Source of the DNA: Lachnospiraceae bacterium
GTDB lineage: Bacteria > Bacillota > Clostridia > Lachnospirales > Lachnospiraceae
Direction: 5' to 3'
Assembly: GCA_022790615.1 (NCBI GenBank)
Contig: JAAVXK010000008.1
Location: forward strand, 1-55,609
Length of the DNA: 55,609 bases
Part shown: positions 9,497-18,857 of the stretch, in pieces
Layout: every line of letters starts with the position of its first letter
How positions within the stretch are numbered: the first letter of the stretch is position 1
Notes under the pieces: model-generated
Database searches by the model: none
What the model was told of the DNA's origin: nothing
The model's input: the letters and a program-made list of their open reading frames with translations, nothing else
Translations under genes and position numbers: made by a program

Positions 9497-10576
9497 ATGT
9501 TTATACAGTCAAGTGATGTCTCTATGTCCTCATATAGAAAGTATGAGAAAACAACTTCCTACTCTACTTCTATAAGTAACTGGGGCAGCGGCGGAACTCA
9601 CAACACAACATTTGATTATACCAGTCATTCTTCCGAGGAGACCGGTTATGAAAGCCGCAATCTGCTGTCAGGCGGCAGCCAGGAATCAATAACCGAAAAC
9701 ACTTCGGACAATCCGGTTGAACATTTTAACCGGACAAAGAAATTAAACGGAATTTCTATTTCAAGCGAAAAATCCGTTCATCAGATGATATTCGATATGA
9801 CTTTCAACTACATACTGGACCTTATGTTCGGAATGGACAGATTTGACAAAGACAACTTTATTTCAAACGCATTTGGAAGAACGACGCGTCAGGCCGACGG
9901 TGGAACTACTTCATGGGAATACTACAATTCAGAATCTGAATCTACGTCATTCGAGACCCAGGGTACGGTAAAAACTGCGGACGGACGAGAGATTGACTTT
10001 GGAATATCGGTAAAAATGAGCCGGCAATTTGAAGAATATTATGCCGGAAGTATCGACTGGGGGGCAGCCAGACAAACATCCATGTGCGACCCGCTCGTAA
10101 TTAACCTTGACAGCCTTAGCGCTGATGTAACCGACCAGGAATTTTATTTTGACATTGACGCCGACGGCATCAAAGATAAGATATCAGGCCTTGCGTCAGG
10201 AAGCGGATTTCTTGCGCTTGATAAGAACAACGACGGAATCATAAACGACGGCTCGGAGCTTTTTGGCACTTCAAGCGGCGACGGATTCAAAGACCTTGCG
10301 GCGTACGACCTTGACGGCAACGGCTGGATTGACGAGGCCGACGCCATATTCGGCGCACTGAAAATATGGTCGAAAGATTCGTCCGGCAGGGACATTCTTA
10401 TCCCCATATCTGCCGCAGGCATCGGAGCAATATATCTTGGAAATTCCGATACCGACTTTTCACTGAACTCTGAATCAGACAACAGGGTAAATGCGAGAAT
10501 ACGCAAAACAGGTATCTTCCTGTATGAAAACGGTATGGCCGGAACAATACAGCACCTTGACATGGCAAAGCACTAA
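9497..10576 (+). CDS. Unrecognised protein with EF-hand/dockerin-like calcium-binding loops
   Basis: A 359-residue protein of unknown role. The start is the ATG at 9497, 5 bases after AAGGAGG; the upstream TTG at 9479 has no ribosome binding site. Residues 1-80 are Ser/Thr/Tyr-rich and low in complexity. Residues 90-180 contain a folded-looking region. From about 210 it carries Asp-rich loops: DIDADGIKD, DKNNDGIINDGSELFG and DLDGNGWIDEAD, each with the D-x-[DN]-x-[DN]-G pattern of calcium-binding loops seen in bacterial VCBS/RTX-like C-termini. There is no signal peptide, membrane segment or anchor. If the SigD-like promoter is real, expression follows motility genes. Secretion by a non-Sec route is possible but unproven. 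Confidence 0.75.
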   Translation: MFIQSSDVSMSSYRKYEKTTSYSTSISNWGSGGTHNTTFDYTSHSSEETGYESRNLLSGGSQESITENTSDNPVEHFNRTKKLNGISISSEKSVHQMIFDMTFNYILDLMFGMDRFDKDNFISNAFGRTTRQADGGTTSWEYYNSESESTSFETQGTVKTADGREIDFGISVKMSRQFEEYYAGSIDWGAARQTSMCDPLVINLDSLSADVTDQEFYFDIDADGIKDKISGLASGSGFLALDKNNDGIINDGSELFGTSSGDGFKDLAAYDLDGNGWIDEADAIFGALKIWSKDSSGRDILIPISAAGIGAIYLGNSDTDFSLNSESDNRVNARIRKTGIFLYENGMAGTIQHLDMAKH

Positions 10577-10600
10577 AGAATCCGGGTATTTTACAGTAAA

Positions 10601-10633
10601 TAAGGGGCGGAAAAATCCGCCCCTTAACTTTTT
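10601..10633. terminator. Bidirectional intrinsic terminator
   Basis: TAAGGGGCGGA (10601-10611) and TCCGCCCCTTA (10616-10626) form a perfect 11-bp stem with an AAAA loop, followed by ACTTTTTTA on the plus strand; the minus strand reads into ATTTACTG. It separates the calcium-binding protein gene from the convergent transketolase operon. Confidence 0.9.
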
Positions 10634-10664
10634 TATTTCCTGCCAACAGGAATAACTATTATAT

Positions 10665-11606
10665 TTAAGCCATGAAAGCTTTCACTTTCTTGTATATGCC
10701 TTCCGAGTCAAGCTCATATTTCTTAATAAGCTCTTTGGCCGGACCTGACTCGCCGAATGTATCTTCAACGCCAATCTTCAGAACCTTTACAGGGTAATTC
10801 TCTGAAAGAACGTCGCAGACTGCGCTTCCGAGTCCTCCGATTACCGAATGTTCTTCAATAGTTACAACCTTTCCGGTCTCTTTTGCAGAAGCGATAACGA
10901 GTTCGTCGTCGAGCGGCTTAATTGTATGGATATTGATAACCTTTGCTTCAATTCCGTCGGCAGCAAGCTTCTCAGCCGCAGCGAGCGTCTCGGCAACCTC
11001 GAGTCCTGAGGCTATAAGCGTAACGTCTTTTCCTTCACGTAGAACAATTCCCTTGCCTATCTCAAACTTGTAATCGTCATTATCGTTAATCACAGGTACC
11101 GCAAGCCTTCCAAACCTTAAATAACAAGGGCCTTCCATCTCGATGGCAGCCTTAACTGCAGCCTTGGCCTCTACATCATCCGAAGGTACGATAACCGTCA
11201 TTCCCGGAATCGTCCTCATAAGAGCTACGTCCTCGCAGCACTGGTGCGAAGCGCCGTCCTCACCTACGGATATGCCCGCATGCGTTGCGCCTATCTTTAC
11301 GTTAAGGTGCGGATAACCGATGGAGTTACGTACCTGCTCGAACGCACGTCCCGCCGCAAACATTGCAAATGTGCTCATAAAAGGAATCTTGCCCGTGGTG
11401 GCAAGTCCTGCCGCTATACCGGCCATATTACACTCGGCAATACCGCAATCTATATGTCTTTCAGGAAATGCTTTCTTGAAAATACCGGTCTGCGTAGCTC
11501 CCGCAAGGTCCGCGTCTAAAACTACCAGATTATCATATTCTGCACCGTACTCTGCAAGCGCATTACCATAGCTCTGTCTTGTTGCAATCATTTTAACTTC
11601 TGCCAT
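10665..11606 (-). CDS. Transketolase, C-terminal subunit
   Basis: A 313-residue protein that matches the pyrimidine-binding and C-terminal domains of transketolase (TATRQSYG, GIAECNMAGIAAGLA, GEDGASHQCCEDVALMRTIPGM, then the C-terminal domain with HSVIGGLGSAV). It lacks the pyrophosphate domain, which is encoded by the gene directly upstream with 2 bases between them. The two chains together form a ThDP-dependent enzyme that moves two-carbon units between pentose and hexose phosphates. Such split transketolases are common in Clostridia. It is the last gene of the operon and ends in the bidirectional terminator. Confidence 0.95.
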   Translation of the reverse strand: MAEVKMIATRQSYGNALAEYGAEYDNLVVLDADLAGATQTGIFKKAFPERHIDCGIAECNMAGIAAGLATTGKIPFMSTFAMFAAGRAFEQVRNSIGYPHLNVKIGATHAGISVGEDGASHQCCEDVALMRTIPGMTVIVPSDDVEAKAAVKAAIEMEGPCYLRFGRLAVPVINDNDDYKFEIGKGIVLREGKDVTLIASGLEVAETLAAAEKLAADGIEAKVINIHTIKPLDDELVIASAKETGKVVTIEEHSVIGGLGSAVCDVLSENYPVKVLKIGVEDTFGESGPAKELIKKYELDSEGIYKKVKAFMA

Positions 11607-11608
11607 CT

Positions 11609-12430
11609 TTATTCACCTGCTTTCTCTAAATCTGCCATAGCAGTATTAAATTCATCATCATTAGGCGCTTTTCCATGCCATCCGGCATTGTTTTCCATGA
11701 ATGATACGCCCCTGCCTTTTACGGTCTTTGCAATAATCGCCGTAGGCATGCCCTTCGTTTCTTTGGCTTCCTTAAATGCAGCCCTTATCTGGTCGAAGTC
11801 ATGTCCGTCAATATTGATTACATGGAAGTTGAACGCCTCAAACTTTTTGTCAATCGGATATGGGGAGCATACGTCCTCTATTTTACCGTCAATCTGCAGA
11901 CCGTTGTTATCGACAATGACTACAAGATTATCAAGCTTTCTGTGTCCGGCAAACATTGCCGCTTCCCAAACCTGTCCTTCCTGAATCTCACCGTCTCCGA
12001 GAAGCGTATATACACGGTAATCATCACCGGAAAGCTTTGCGGAGAGGGCCATACCAACTGCCGCAGAAATTCCCTGTCCAAGCGAACCGCTTGACATGTC
12101 TACTCCCGGAACGTCATTCATATTCGGATGTCCCTGCAGATAGGAGCCTGTATGACGAAGCGTCTTAAGGTCTTCCACCGGGAAGAATCCCCTGTTTGCA
12201 AGCGTAGAGTAATAACCCGGCGCCGTGTGTCCCTTTGATAATACAAATCTGTCCCTGTCAGCCTTGCGCGGCTCTTTCGGGTCTACGTTGAGTTCCTCAA
12301 AGTACAGATATGTATATATATCTGCTGCTGAAAGTGAACCGCCCGGATGGCCTGACTTTGCATTATATACTGCTGTTACAATGCCTTTACGGACTTCATT
12401 AGCCGTCTTTTTTAATTGTAAATTATCCAT
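11609..12430 (-). CDS. Transketolase, N-terminal subunit
   Basis: A 273-residue ThDP pyrophosphate-binding half of transketolase. The cofactor motif LGDGEIQEGQVWEA...DNNGLQIDG is present, as are the His residues in SKGHTAPGYY and GHPNMNDVPGVDMSSGSLGQG. It needs the adjacent C-terminal subunit for activity. Located between araD and the C-terminal subunit, it fits the pentose phosphate steps that consume xylulose 5-phosphate made by araD. Confidence 0.95.
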   Translation of the reverse strand: MDNLQLKKTANEVRKGIVTAVYNAKSGHPGGSLSAADIYTYLYFEELNVDPKEPRKADRDRFVLSKGHTAPGYYSTLANRGFFPVEDLKTLRHTGSYLQGHPNMNDVPGVDMSSGSLGQGISAAVGMALSAKLSGDDYRVYTLLGDGEIQEGQVWEAAMFAGHRKLDNLVVIVDNNGLQIDGKIEDVCSPYPIDKKFEAFNFHVINIDGHDFDQIRAAFKEAKETKGMPTAIIAKTVKGRGVSFMENNAGWHGKAPNDDEFNTAMADLEKAGE

Positions 12431-12471
12431 TTCAAATCACCTTTCATATTTTTTTACATATTATAACAGGA

Positions 12472-13170
12472 TTAATGTTCCCCACCCTGGCCATAATATG
12501 CATTTGGTCCATGTTTTCTATAATAATGCTTGTCCATTATATACTGCGGGGCTCTGTCAACATTCGGATTAATTCCATATGTTATATATGCCATCTCGGC
12601 AACCTTCTCCATGACTACGGAATTATATACCGCCTCGTCAGGAGTCTTACCCCATGCAAACGGTCCGTGATTCTTACATACAACTCCCGGGACCGCCATC
12701 GGGTCCATACCCTCAAACGTCTCAATAATAACCTTTCCCGTATTCTCCTCGTATGATTCGCTCACTTCTTCCTCGGTAAGGCTTCTCGTACACGGAATAT
12801 CTCCAAAGAAATAATCCGCATGCGTTGTTCCAAGCGCGGTAATAGGCTTTCCTGCCTGCGCAAATGCAACGGCGTGCGTGGAATGTGTATGTACGATTCC
12901 ACCCATCTGCGGATATTGCTTATAAAGCACAACATGCGTAGGAGTGTCTGACGACGGGCGAAGCTTCCCCTCCACAACATTGCCGTTCAGGTCCACAACA
13001 ACCATATCCTCAGGCTTCATTGTATCGTAGTCAACGCCGCTCGGCTTAATAACTACAAGTCCCTTGTCACTGTCAATACCACTTACGTTACCCCAGGTAT
13101 ATATAACCATACCTTTTCTCCAAAGCTCCATATTGGCTTCATATACTTTTTCTTTTAATTCTGATAACAT
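12472..13170 (-). CDS. araD: L-ribulose-5-phosphate 4-epimerase
   Basis: A 232-residue class II aldolase/epimerase-fold enzyme, the usual length for AraD. It interconverts L-ribulose 5-phosphate and D-xylulose 5-phosphate. Zinc ligands lie in [15 protein letters not shown] and [11 protein letters not shown], and SGVDYD is the substrate phosphate loop. As first gene before a split transketolase it channels arabinose carbon into the pentose phosphate pathway. araA and araB are not in the window. The paralogue UlaF (L-ribulose-5-P epimerase in ascorbate use) is similar in sequence; this is worth noting because an SgaT-type PTS lies elsewhere in the window, though 40 kb away. Confidence 0.93.
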   Translation of the reverse strand: MLSELKEKVYEANMELWRKGMVIYTWGNVSGIDSDKGLVVIKPSGVDYDTMKPEDMVVVDLNGNVVEGKLRPSSDTPTHVVLYKQYPQMGGIVHTHSTHAVAFAQAGKPITALGTTHADYFFGDIPCTRSLTEEEVSESYEENTGKVIIETFEGMDPMAVPGVVCKNHGPFAWGKTPDEAVYNSVVMEKVAEMAYITYGINPNVDRAPQYIMDKHYYRKHGPNAYYGQGGEH

Positions 13171-13218
13171 AACGACTATTAATCTTCCTTTCTAAAACTA
13201 AAGTTTATAAGTATATAT

Positions 13219-13247
13219 AGTATACCAATTATATCCATCATTAACAA
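13219..13247 (-). promoter_or_regulatory. Promoter of the araD-tkt operon
   Basis: Read on the minus strand: TTGTTA (13247-13242), 17 bases, TATACT (13224-13219). It lies about 50 bases before the araD start codon and directly behind the stop of the upstream gene. Confidence 0.65.
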
Positions 13248-13255
13248 GTGTTTTT

Positions 13256-15037
13256 TTAACGGAAACGAAAATCCTTCATGGAATATTTATCGCAGTTCGC
13301 CACATTTATTCCAAGAGTAATACATATATTTCCGTTCACATCCGTTTCATATACCCCCGAGCTCCCGTCGCTGACCACATAATTAACGCCCGACTGGCAG
13401 AGCGAACCCCTGCCCGACACCGGAGACACTGCCTGCTGCCTCGTAAGAGCGCAGGTCCTGCTCTCCTCGTCAATTTTATATCTTAAGTACTCGGACGACG
13501 CCCCGTCATTTCCGCTTATAGTGCTCAGATAATAACTGGTTACCGGCACAAAACTGCCGGATTCGTCAACGGCATTTTCATTTTCCGTATTCATATAAGG
13601 AATCGCCCCTGTCTGATTTTTCGGATTGCCAAACGGCTCGTCGCCTGCATCCATTTTCTCAAGTATATTATCTATTTTTCCGGCGTCTCCTTCCCCGCCG
13701 TCTGCGGCCGCTTCGGTTTCATCTTTGCCGTCTGTAGTTTCACTTTCTTCTTTTTCATCAGTCTTAGTGAGACATTTGTCGGCCATACCGGCGCTTTCCC
13801 ATGATTTCCTGTCGCCAATTACATAATTTACAACCGGATTTTTGCTCGTCACATTGTCTATCTTAATAATTGACGATATACCTCCCGCGCTTACAATTAC
13901 ATCCTGTTTGTCAAAAAATACAAGGCTGTTAATTCCCAGCCAATCCGATTTTTTGTCGGCCTTCGCATATAACTTATAATAACGGCGGAGAAGTTTTCTG
14001 AAATCTGTCACTTCATTTACCTGCCCCGTCTCCATATCAACCGATATTATGACGTCCCCCGTTGTTTTCCTGTCCTGTCTGCCCGATACGCACACGATCT
14101 GTCCCATTCCGTTATAATCCATACAGGAAGTTATGTTGTGGCCCGTCGTGTTCACAACCGAGAGTACCTCGCCCGTAACGGACAGCTTGGCAACACATCC
14201 TGTAGACGGGGCAACATACATTCCGGCCTCTCCGATTACAAGACCGATTGCATTCTCCTCAATAAGGGGTATCTCCTCCCTGAGATAGCCGGCATTGTCA
14301 TATGCGGGAATACTGGCGCTGCCGCACCCATACATATAATACAGCCCGTTACTTACCGCCTTTGGGTCGCCCGGATAACTGCATGCCACCGACGACGGGC
14401 TGCCATACGGCGACGCCGGCATATTGATTTTGTATATGACGGTCTCAACTTCCCTGCCGTCATCCGACAGCAGCCTAAGCCTTACATAATTCTCCATACC
14501 GGGAATCAGTCCGGTAATGAGATACTCGTATGCATTTTTACCGTTAACCGCATTTTCTTTCATTGTCCTTGTATAATCCGGTATGTTCTCGTCCGGCGCC
14601 GAGACCGTATAATTTAAATAACTTTTCCCTTCAGTCTCAAAATAAATATACAGCCCGCACGCATTCGTTCCATACGGATTGTACGAAAGCAGCGGCTCCT
14701 TAAACGTGTACTCCTTCTTGCTCTGCATCCTCTCAAGCTGCGATTTTATCTGTGCGGTATGGTCCGCATTATATATATCCGCAGCGCCCGCATTGCCAAA
14801 TAAAAGCACGTTGGCCTGCTCGCCCGCAACTACCAGTTCCTTCACTTCCTCCGTTCCCGGTATGTTCAGGGCAAAATGTTCTTCCTGCAGTGAAACTATG
14901 CCGCTCTCCTCCGCTCCCGCACGAGTCTGCTCATCCCGTATTTTCTCACTGTTCTTATTCATCATATATAAGAATCCCGCAAATCCCGCGACCATCAAAA
15001 TACTTACCGCAACTACAATAATAACTGTTTTCTTCAT
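13256..15037 (-). CDS. Membrane-anchored arylsulfotransferase-fold protein lacking catalytic residues
   Basis: A 593-residue protein with one N-terminal membrane segment (about residues 5-25) and an extracytoplasmic body. An N-terminal Ig-like domain (about 100-210) contains the NPYGTNACGLYIYF pattern typical of Firmicute aryl-sulfate sulfotransferases. The rest resembles the ASST six-bladed propeller: TTGHNITSCMDYNGMGQIV (about 300) and DWLGINSLVFFDKQDVIVS followed by IIKID and VIGDRKSW (about 366-400). In active enzymes the second motif reads DWxHxNS...SSR; here His is Gly and the Arg region reads SAGG. The strand with the transiently sulfated His is replaced by a long Asp/Glu-rich insert (about 435-490). 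It is therefore probably not a sulfotransferase. The gene follows the M15 peptidase gene by 33 bases. Confidence 0.7.
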   Translation of the reverse strand: MKKTVIIVVAVSILMVAGFAGFLYMMNKNSEKIRDEQTRAGAEESGIVSLQEEHFALNIPGTEEVKELVVAGEQANVLLFGNAGAADIYNADHTAQIKSQLERMQSKKEYTFKEPLLSYNPYGTNACGLYIYFETEGKSYLNYTVSAPDENIPDYTRTMKENAVNGKNAYEYLITGLIPGMENYVRLRLLSDDGREVETVIYKINMPASPYGSPSSVACSYPGDPKAVSNGLYYMYGCGSASIPAYDNAGYLREEIPLIEENAIGLVIGEAGMYVAPSTGCVAKLSVTGEVLSVVNTTGHNITSCMDYNGMGQIVCVSGRQDRKTTGDVIISVDMETGQVNEVTDFRKLLRRYYKLYAKADKKSDWLGINSLVFFDKQDVIVSAGGISSIIKIDNVTSKNPVVNYVIGDRKSWESAGMADKCLTKTDEKEESETTDGKDETEAAADGGEGDAGKIDNILEKMDAGDEPFGNPKNQTGAIPYMNTENENAVDESGSFVPVTSYYLSTISGNDGASSEYLRYKIDEESRTCALTRQQAVSPVSGRGSLCQSGVNYVVSDGSSGVYETDVNGNICITLGINVANCDKYSMKDFRFR

Positions 15038-15070
15038 CTGCTCAATCTCCTCCGGACGTATATATTATGC

Positions 15071-15799
15071 TTACCATTCAAATCTGCCCATCTTCTTATA
15101 TTTTCCCGTAACCTTGTAAAAATGCTGATAATCTTTCATATTATCCCATTCGCCGCCCCAGGAAAAACCATGTTTTATAAATATATTATAAGCCTCGTCG
15201 CCTTTGTGAATCATGTTATCCGCATACTTTCCCCCGCATTTTGAAACCTTTCGCTGCGAGTATGCCTTTCCGTTTGGAGGCACTATGCCATGCGCCCCGC
15301 CTACGCAGGGATTAATCTTAGGATTAATATCGAGCGCCAATCCAAGCGCATGCATTGAAAGGCTGTTATTAGAGCCTGCGATAATCCTGTAATTAAACGA
15401 GGACGTGTTATCCGCCGCCATGGATAAGTTGTCGTCGGCATCATACTCGTCAACAAGCCTTATCCGCCTGATTGGATATTTTATCTCATACAGCTCGTAA
15501 AATATCTCGGCCACATCCCTTGCTATAAGCTTGTTGACTATAAGCTCGCCTTCCTTTTCTTTTCCCTTGTAATTATAATACTTTACCCTGACATATCTCA
15601 AGTCATCATACGTTATGTACTTATTTTTCTTATACGATATCCCGTTTATCCTCTTTTTAATACCCTTCGTAATCTTACTGTAAGAAAATCCTTCCCTATA
15701 CACCGTTTTCGCGGGGCTTGTCTTCCCATTAAAAATCAACCCCGAAGTAATTCCAATCACAAATACTAAAAACGCAGCTGCCACTTTACGATTTCCCAT
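15071..15799 (-). CDS. Secreted M15 family peptidase (D-Ala-D-Ala carboxypeptidase-like)
   Basis: A 242-residue exported protein with an N-terminal membrane/signal segment (KVAAAFLVFVIGITSGLIF). The C-terminal half is a zinc peptidase of the M15C type: the metal motif SxHxxGxAxD is present as SLSMHALGLALDINP, and the third ligand His is in YQHFYKV. Members trim peptidoglycan stem peptides outside the membrane. It shares a transcript direction and a 33-base gap with the arylsulfotransferase-fold gene, suggesting co-expression at the cell surface. Ribosome binding site AAGGGTG precedes the ATG. The spacer 15800-16032 to the divergent kinase gene shows no confident promoter. Confidence 0.88.
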   Translation of the reverse strand: MGNRKVAAAFLVFVIGITSGLIFNGKTSPAKTVYREGFSYSKITKGIKKRINGISYKKNKYITYDDLRYVRVKYYNYKGKEKEGELIVNKLIARDVAEIFYELYEIKYPIRRIRLVDEYDADDNLSMAADNTSSFNYRIIAGSNNSLSMHALGLALDINPKINPCVGGAHGIVPPNGKAYSQRKVSKCGGKYADNMIHKGDEAYNIFIKHGFSWGGEWDNMKDYQHFYKVTGKYKKMGRFEW

Positions 15800-16032
15800 T
15801 TAATTCACCCTTTTAAATATAATATGCATATAGTATATATTCTGCAACCGAATTTTTCAATATATGGCCGCGGATTAATTCATATCGTTACTGTCAAGTA
15901 ATCGCATACTGCTTATATTTGCATCTGACAACCTGTAATGTTATACTATCCTAAACGACATTTGAAAAACATTCCGCAAAAAACAGGGCGGAGGTCTCAT
16001 TTACAATACAACTACCTAGAAGGACGTACACA

Positions 16033-18855
16033 ATGAAAAAATATAGACTCGTTATTCTTATTGTCATCGTATTTTTACTGACGGCTTCATTTTCGGTATC
16101 TTTGCACAATAACAGCTTAGAACTCAAGGCCAACGGTGACAACCTTACTTTTGATATGGCAAATGTGCTGGGCCGCGTTATTTCAGACAATATAAAAAGC
16201 TCGCTGCAAAGATACGAGAACAACCTCGTATCTATATCAAACGCGCTTAATTATATGGAAAGCGCAAGGGAACAGAACCGATACTTAAGGCAGATGGTCA
16301 TGCGCGATACTACGGCTATCTATAGAATTACTGATTACAACGGCGATATGGAACTGCTTAACTCGCACGAGTCGGTTAACATAAGCGACACCGATTTCTT
16401 TAAGACCGCCATAAAGGGCTATGGGATTACGGCTACCTATGACGAAACTGTAGACGACATCAAAAAACGCTATATCGTAATTGCCCGTCCAATCTGTTCC
16501 GCGTCAAATGATTTTCCAACCGGCATAATATGCGAGTTTATCGACACCGGCTTAATTATAGATTCCATCAATGTAAATATAAAAGACACGCAGATAATGC
16601 TTACCGACAAAAACTCCTCAATAATTGCGGTCTCGGATTCAAAATTCCTGTCTGCAAACAATATAAAACCCCTGCAGTCGCTTTTACAGGATGCGTCATT
16701 CTGTGACTGGATTAACGGCCCCAGGGAAACGGACGATACAGTCTACCTCTACACCGGCGGAAAACACCCGCAATATATAACGTCCAACAAGCTTAACAAC
16801 ATGGGATGGACCGCATATATCAGCATGAGTTCCGACCCGCTCTCAATTGACACCTCATCATACAGAATGCGCACAAATATGAATATTGCATTATATATAT
16901 TTCTTCTGCTCCTTATAACGGTTGTATATCTGTTGCCTGTATTTAAGGATATCAACCGAAAGAAAATACAGGAAAGCCAGTCGCTTATGTTTGCAAACGT
17001 AAGCCATGAACTGCGAACCCCCTTAAATACCATTATAGGAGTCAGCGAGATTTTATCACATTCCGAACTTAACGAGGGGCAGCTCAGGCAGATAGCATAC
17101 ATTTCTGACTCAGGAAAAAATCTTCTTGCCATGATTAACGATCTGCTGGATTTTTCAAAACTGAACTCAAACAAATTTGAGCTGATAAATGAAAGTTATT
17201 TTCTTGAGGACATCATATATGATACGACTACTTCGGCAACTATCAGGCTTGCTGAAAAACCGATAGATTACATGGTATGTATAGCGTCATACGTCCCAAA
17301 ACAGCTTATCGGCGATTCCCTGCGCGTCAGGCAGATATTTAACAATATAATATCCAATGCCGTAAAATACACAAGAAAAGGACACATAATAACTACCATT
17401 GACTGCGAATATCTTGACGACGACGAAATCAGGCTAATAGTTTCTGTAGAAGATACCGGCATCGGAATTAAAAAAGAAGATATAGACTTTGTATTTGATA
17501 ACTATACCCGCCTTGATACTGAAAATAACAAGCATATAGAAGGCACGGGACTGGGTATGCCTATAGCAAAACAATTTGCTAAGCTTATGGACGGTGATAT
17601 TACTGTTCATTCGATATACCACAAAGGCACCGTTTTTACTGTAAACATAAAACAGAAAATTGCCTCCCCGGAGCGCCTGATGCCTGAATACAACAATAAT
17701 GGCGCAAAGAAAAAAATACTCATACTTGAAAAATCACAGCTTTTATCAGTACACTACTCGCTCTGCCTTGAGGACGCATATGCCGACTTCTATATTGCGG
17801 ACGACAACTATGAGTTTTCTGAGAAATTGTCGCAAAACGCATATGATTTTGTCCTGGCAGACCCTGACACAATTGCAATGCTGCGTGACGAGATGGAGTT
17901 TGATGACAATGTTACACTCATTTCCCTCGTAAAAACGACATTTAACACCGGTATACAGGGCGCGACGATATATATCCCGCTGTTTGCACTTGAAATATTA
18001 TCCTATCTTACGGGAAAGGAGCTGCACGACGGACGCCATACCATGGGCCAGCCGCTGAAGATATTCACCATGCCAGAGAAACGTATCCTGATTGTGGACG
18101 ACAATGTCATGAACCTTCAGGTTGCAACCGGAATACTAGAGCCCTACAAAATGAAGATAGACACGGTTTCATCAGGTGAATCCGCAATAGATTTGGTAAA
18201 AAACAACACATACGACCTGATACTGATGGACCATATGATGCCGGTAATGGACGGAGAGGAAACAATGAACGCAATAAGACAGCTTGACGGCGGAAAATAC
18301 GGCAATATCCCTGTTATTGCCTGCACGGCAGGAGCCGCATCAGGTTCAAAAGAGACATATATTAACATGGGCTTCTCAGATTTCATAGCAAAGCCCCTTG
18401 ACATATACAAGCTTCACGAACTCCTGTACAAATGGCTGACCCCTGATGAAAACGCAGAATGCTTCGAGTACAGGCACGGCGATTCCGTCACTTCAATGGA
18501 GTTAGATTCCGAGGATGACGAATTCATCGATTTCAAAGAGGGACTTGCAAGAATCGGCTCTATGCCTATATACCTCAAGACTCTTCGCAATTTCTGTGAT
18601 ACGATACCAAAGAAAAAGGATATTATAAGTTTTTCATTTCCTAACGACATAAAGACATTTGTAGTGGAAGTACACGGCCTAAAGGGGGTCGCGGCAATAG
18701 TATCGGCAAACGAACTCGCAAGACAGTCACTGACTCTTGAAATGATGGGGAAGAACGAAGACATTGCCGGCATAGAACCTCTGCTTGACGATTATTACAA
18801 TTATATGATGGACGTAAAGCTGAGCGCAGAAAAGTTCATAAGCGACCACACTTAA
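16033..18855 (+). CDS. Hybrid sensor histidine kinase with receiver and HPt domains
   Basis: A 940-residue membrane kinase. TM1 (about 5-24) and TM2 (about 285-303) enclose a Cache-type sensor. The DHp His is in NVSHELRTPLN (about 325); the ATPase domain has the N box NAVKYT, DTGIGI and GTGLGMPIAKQF (about 440-540). Residues 555-675 resemble a receiver but lack the acidic pair (LILEKSQ in place of VDDN), so this is a pseudo-receiver. A true receiver follows (ILIVDDNVMN, phospho-Asp in LILMDHMMPVMDG, about 732) and then an HPt domain with His in VEVHGLKGVAA (about 880). The chain thus carries a full phosphorelay and needs an unlinked output regulator. The stop codon is 2 bases from the end of the convergent neighbour. 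Confidence 0.93.
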   Translation: MKKYRLVILIVIVFLLTASFSVSLHNNSLELKANGDNLTFDMANVLGRVISDNIKSSLQRYENNLVSISNALNYMESAREQNRYLRQMVMRDTTAIYRITDYNGDMELLNSHESVNISDTDFFKTAIKGYGITATYDETVDDIKKRYIVIARPICSASNDFPTGIICEFIDTGLIIDSINVNIKDTQIMLTDKNSSIIAVSDSKFLSANNIKPLQSLLQDASFCDWINGPRETDDTVYLYTGGKHPQYITSNKLNNMGWTAYISMSSDPLSIDTSSYRMRTNMNIALYIFLLLLITVVYLLPVFKDINRKKIQESQSLMFANVSHELRTPLNTIIGVSEILSHSELNEGQLRQIAYISDSGKNLLAMINDLLDFSKLNSNKFELINESYFLEDIIYDTTTSATIRLAEKPIDYMVCIASYVPKQLIGDSLRVRQIFNNIISNAVKYTRKGHIITTIDCEYLDDDEIRLIVSVEDTGIGIKKEDIDFVFDNYTRLDTENNKHIEGTGLGMPIAKQFAKLMDGDITVHSIYHKGTVFTVNIKQKIASPERLMPEYNNNGAKKKILILEKSQLLSVHYSLCLEDAYADFYIADDNYEFSEKLSQNAYDFVLADPDTIAMLRDEMEFDDNVTLISLVKTTFNTGIQGATIYIPLFALEILSYLTGKELHDGRHTMGQPLKIFTMPEKRILIVDDNVMNLQVATGILEPYKMKIDTVSSGESAIDLVKNNTYDLILMDHMMPVMDGEETMNAIRQLDGGKYGNIPVIACTAGAASGSKETYINMGFSDFIAKPLDIYKLHELLYKWLTPDENAECFEYRHGDSVTSMELDSEDDEFIDFKEGLARIGSMPIYLKTLRNFCDTIPKKKDIISFSFPNDIKTFVVEVHGLKGVAAIVSANELARQSLTLEMMGKNEDIAGIEPLLDDYYNYMMDVKLSAEKFISDHT

Positions 18856-18857
18856 AT

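Noticed and set aside
10144-10646. Minus-strand frames opposite the calcium-loop protein
   Set aside because: They run through the bidirectional terminator and have no SD; the plus-strand gene explains the region.
13256-13300. Reading T-run at 13251-13257 as a terminator of the araD upstream gene
   Set aside because: No stem precedes the run on the minus strand; it is the stop codon region.
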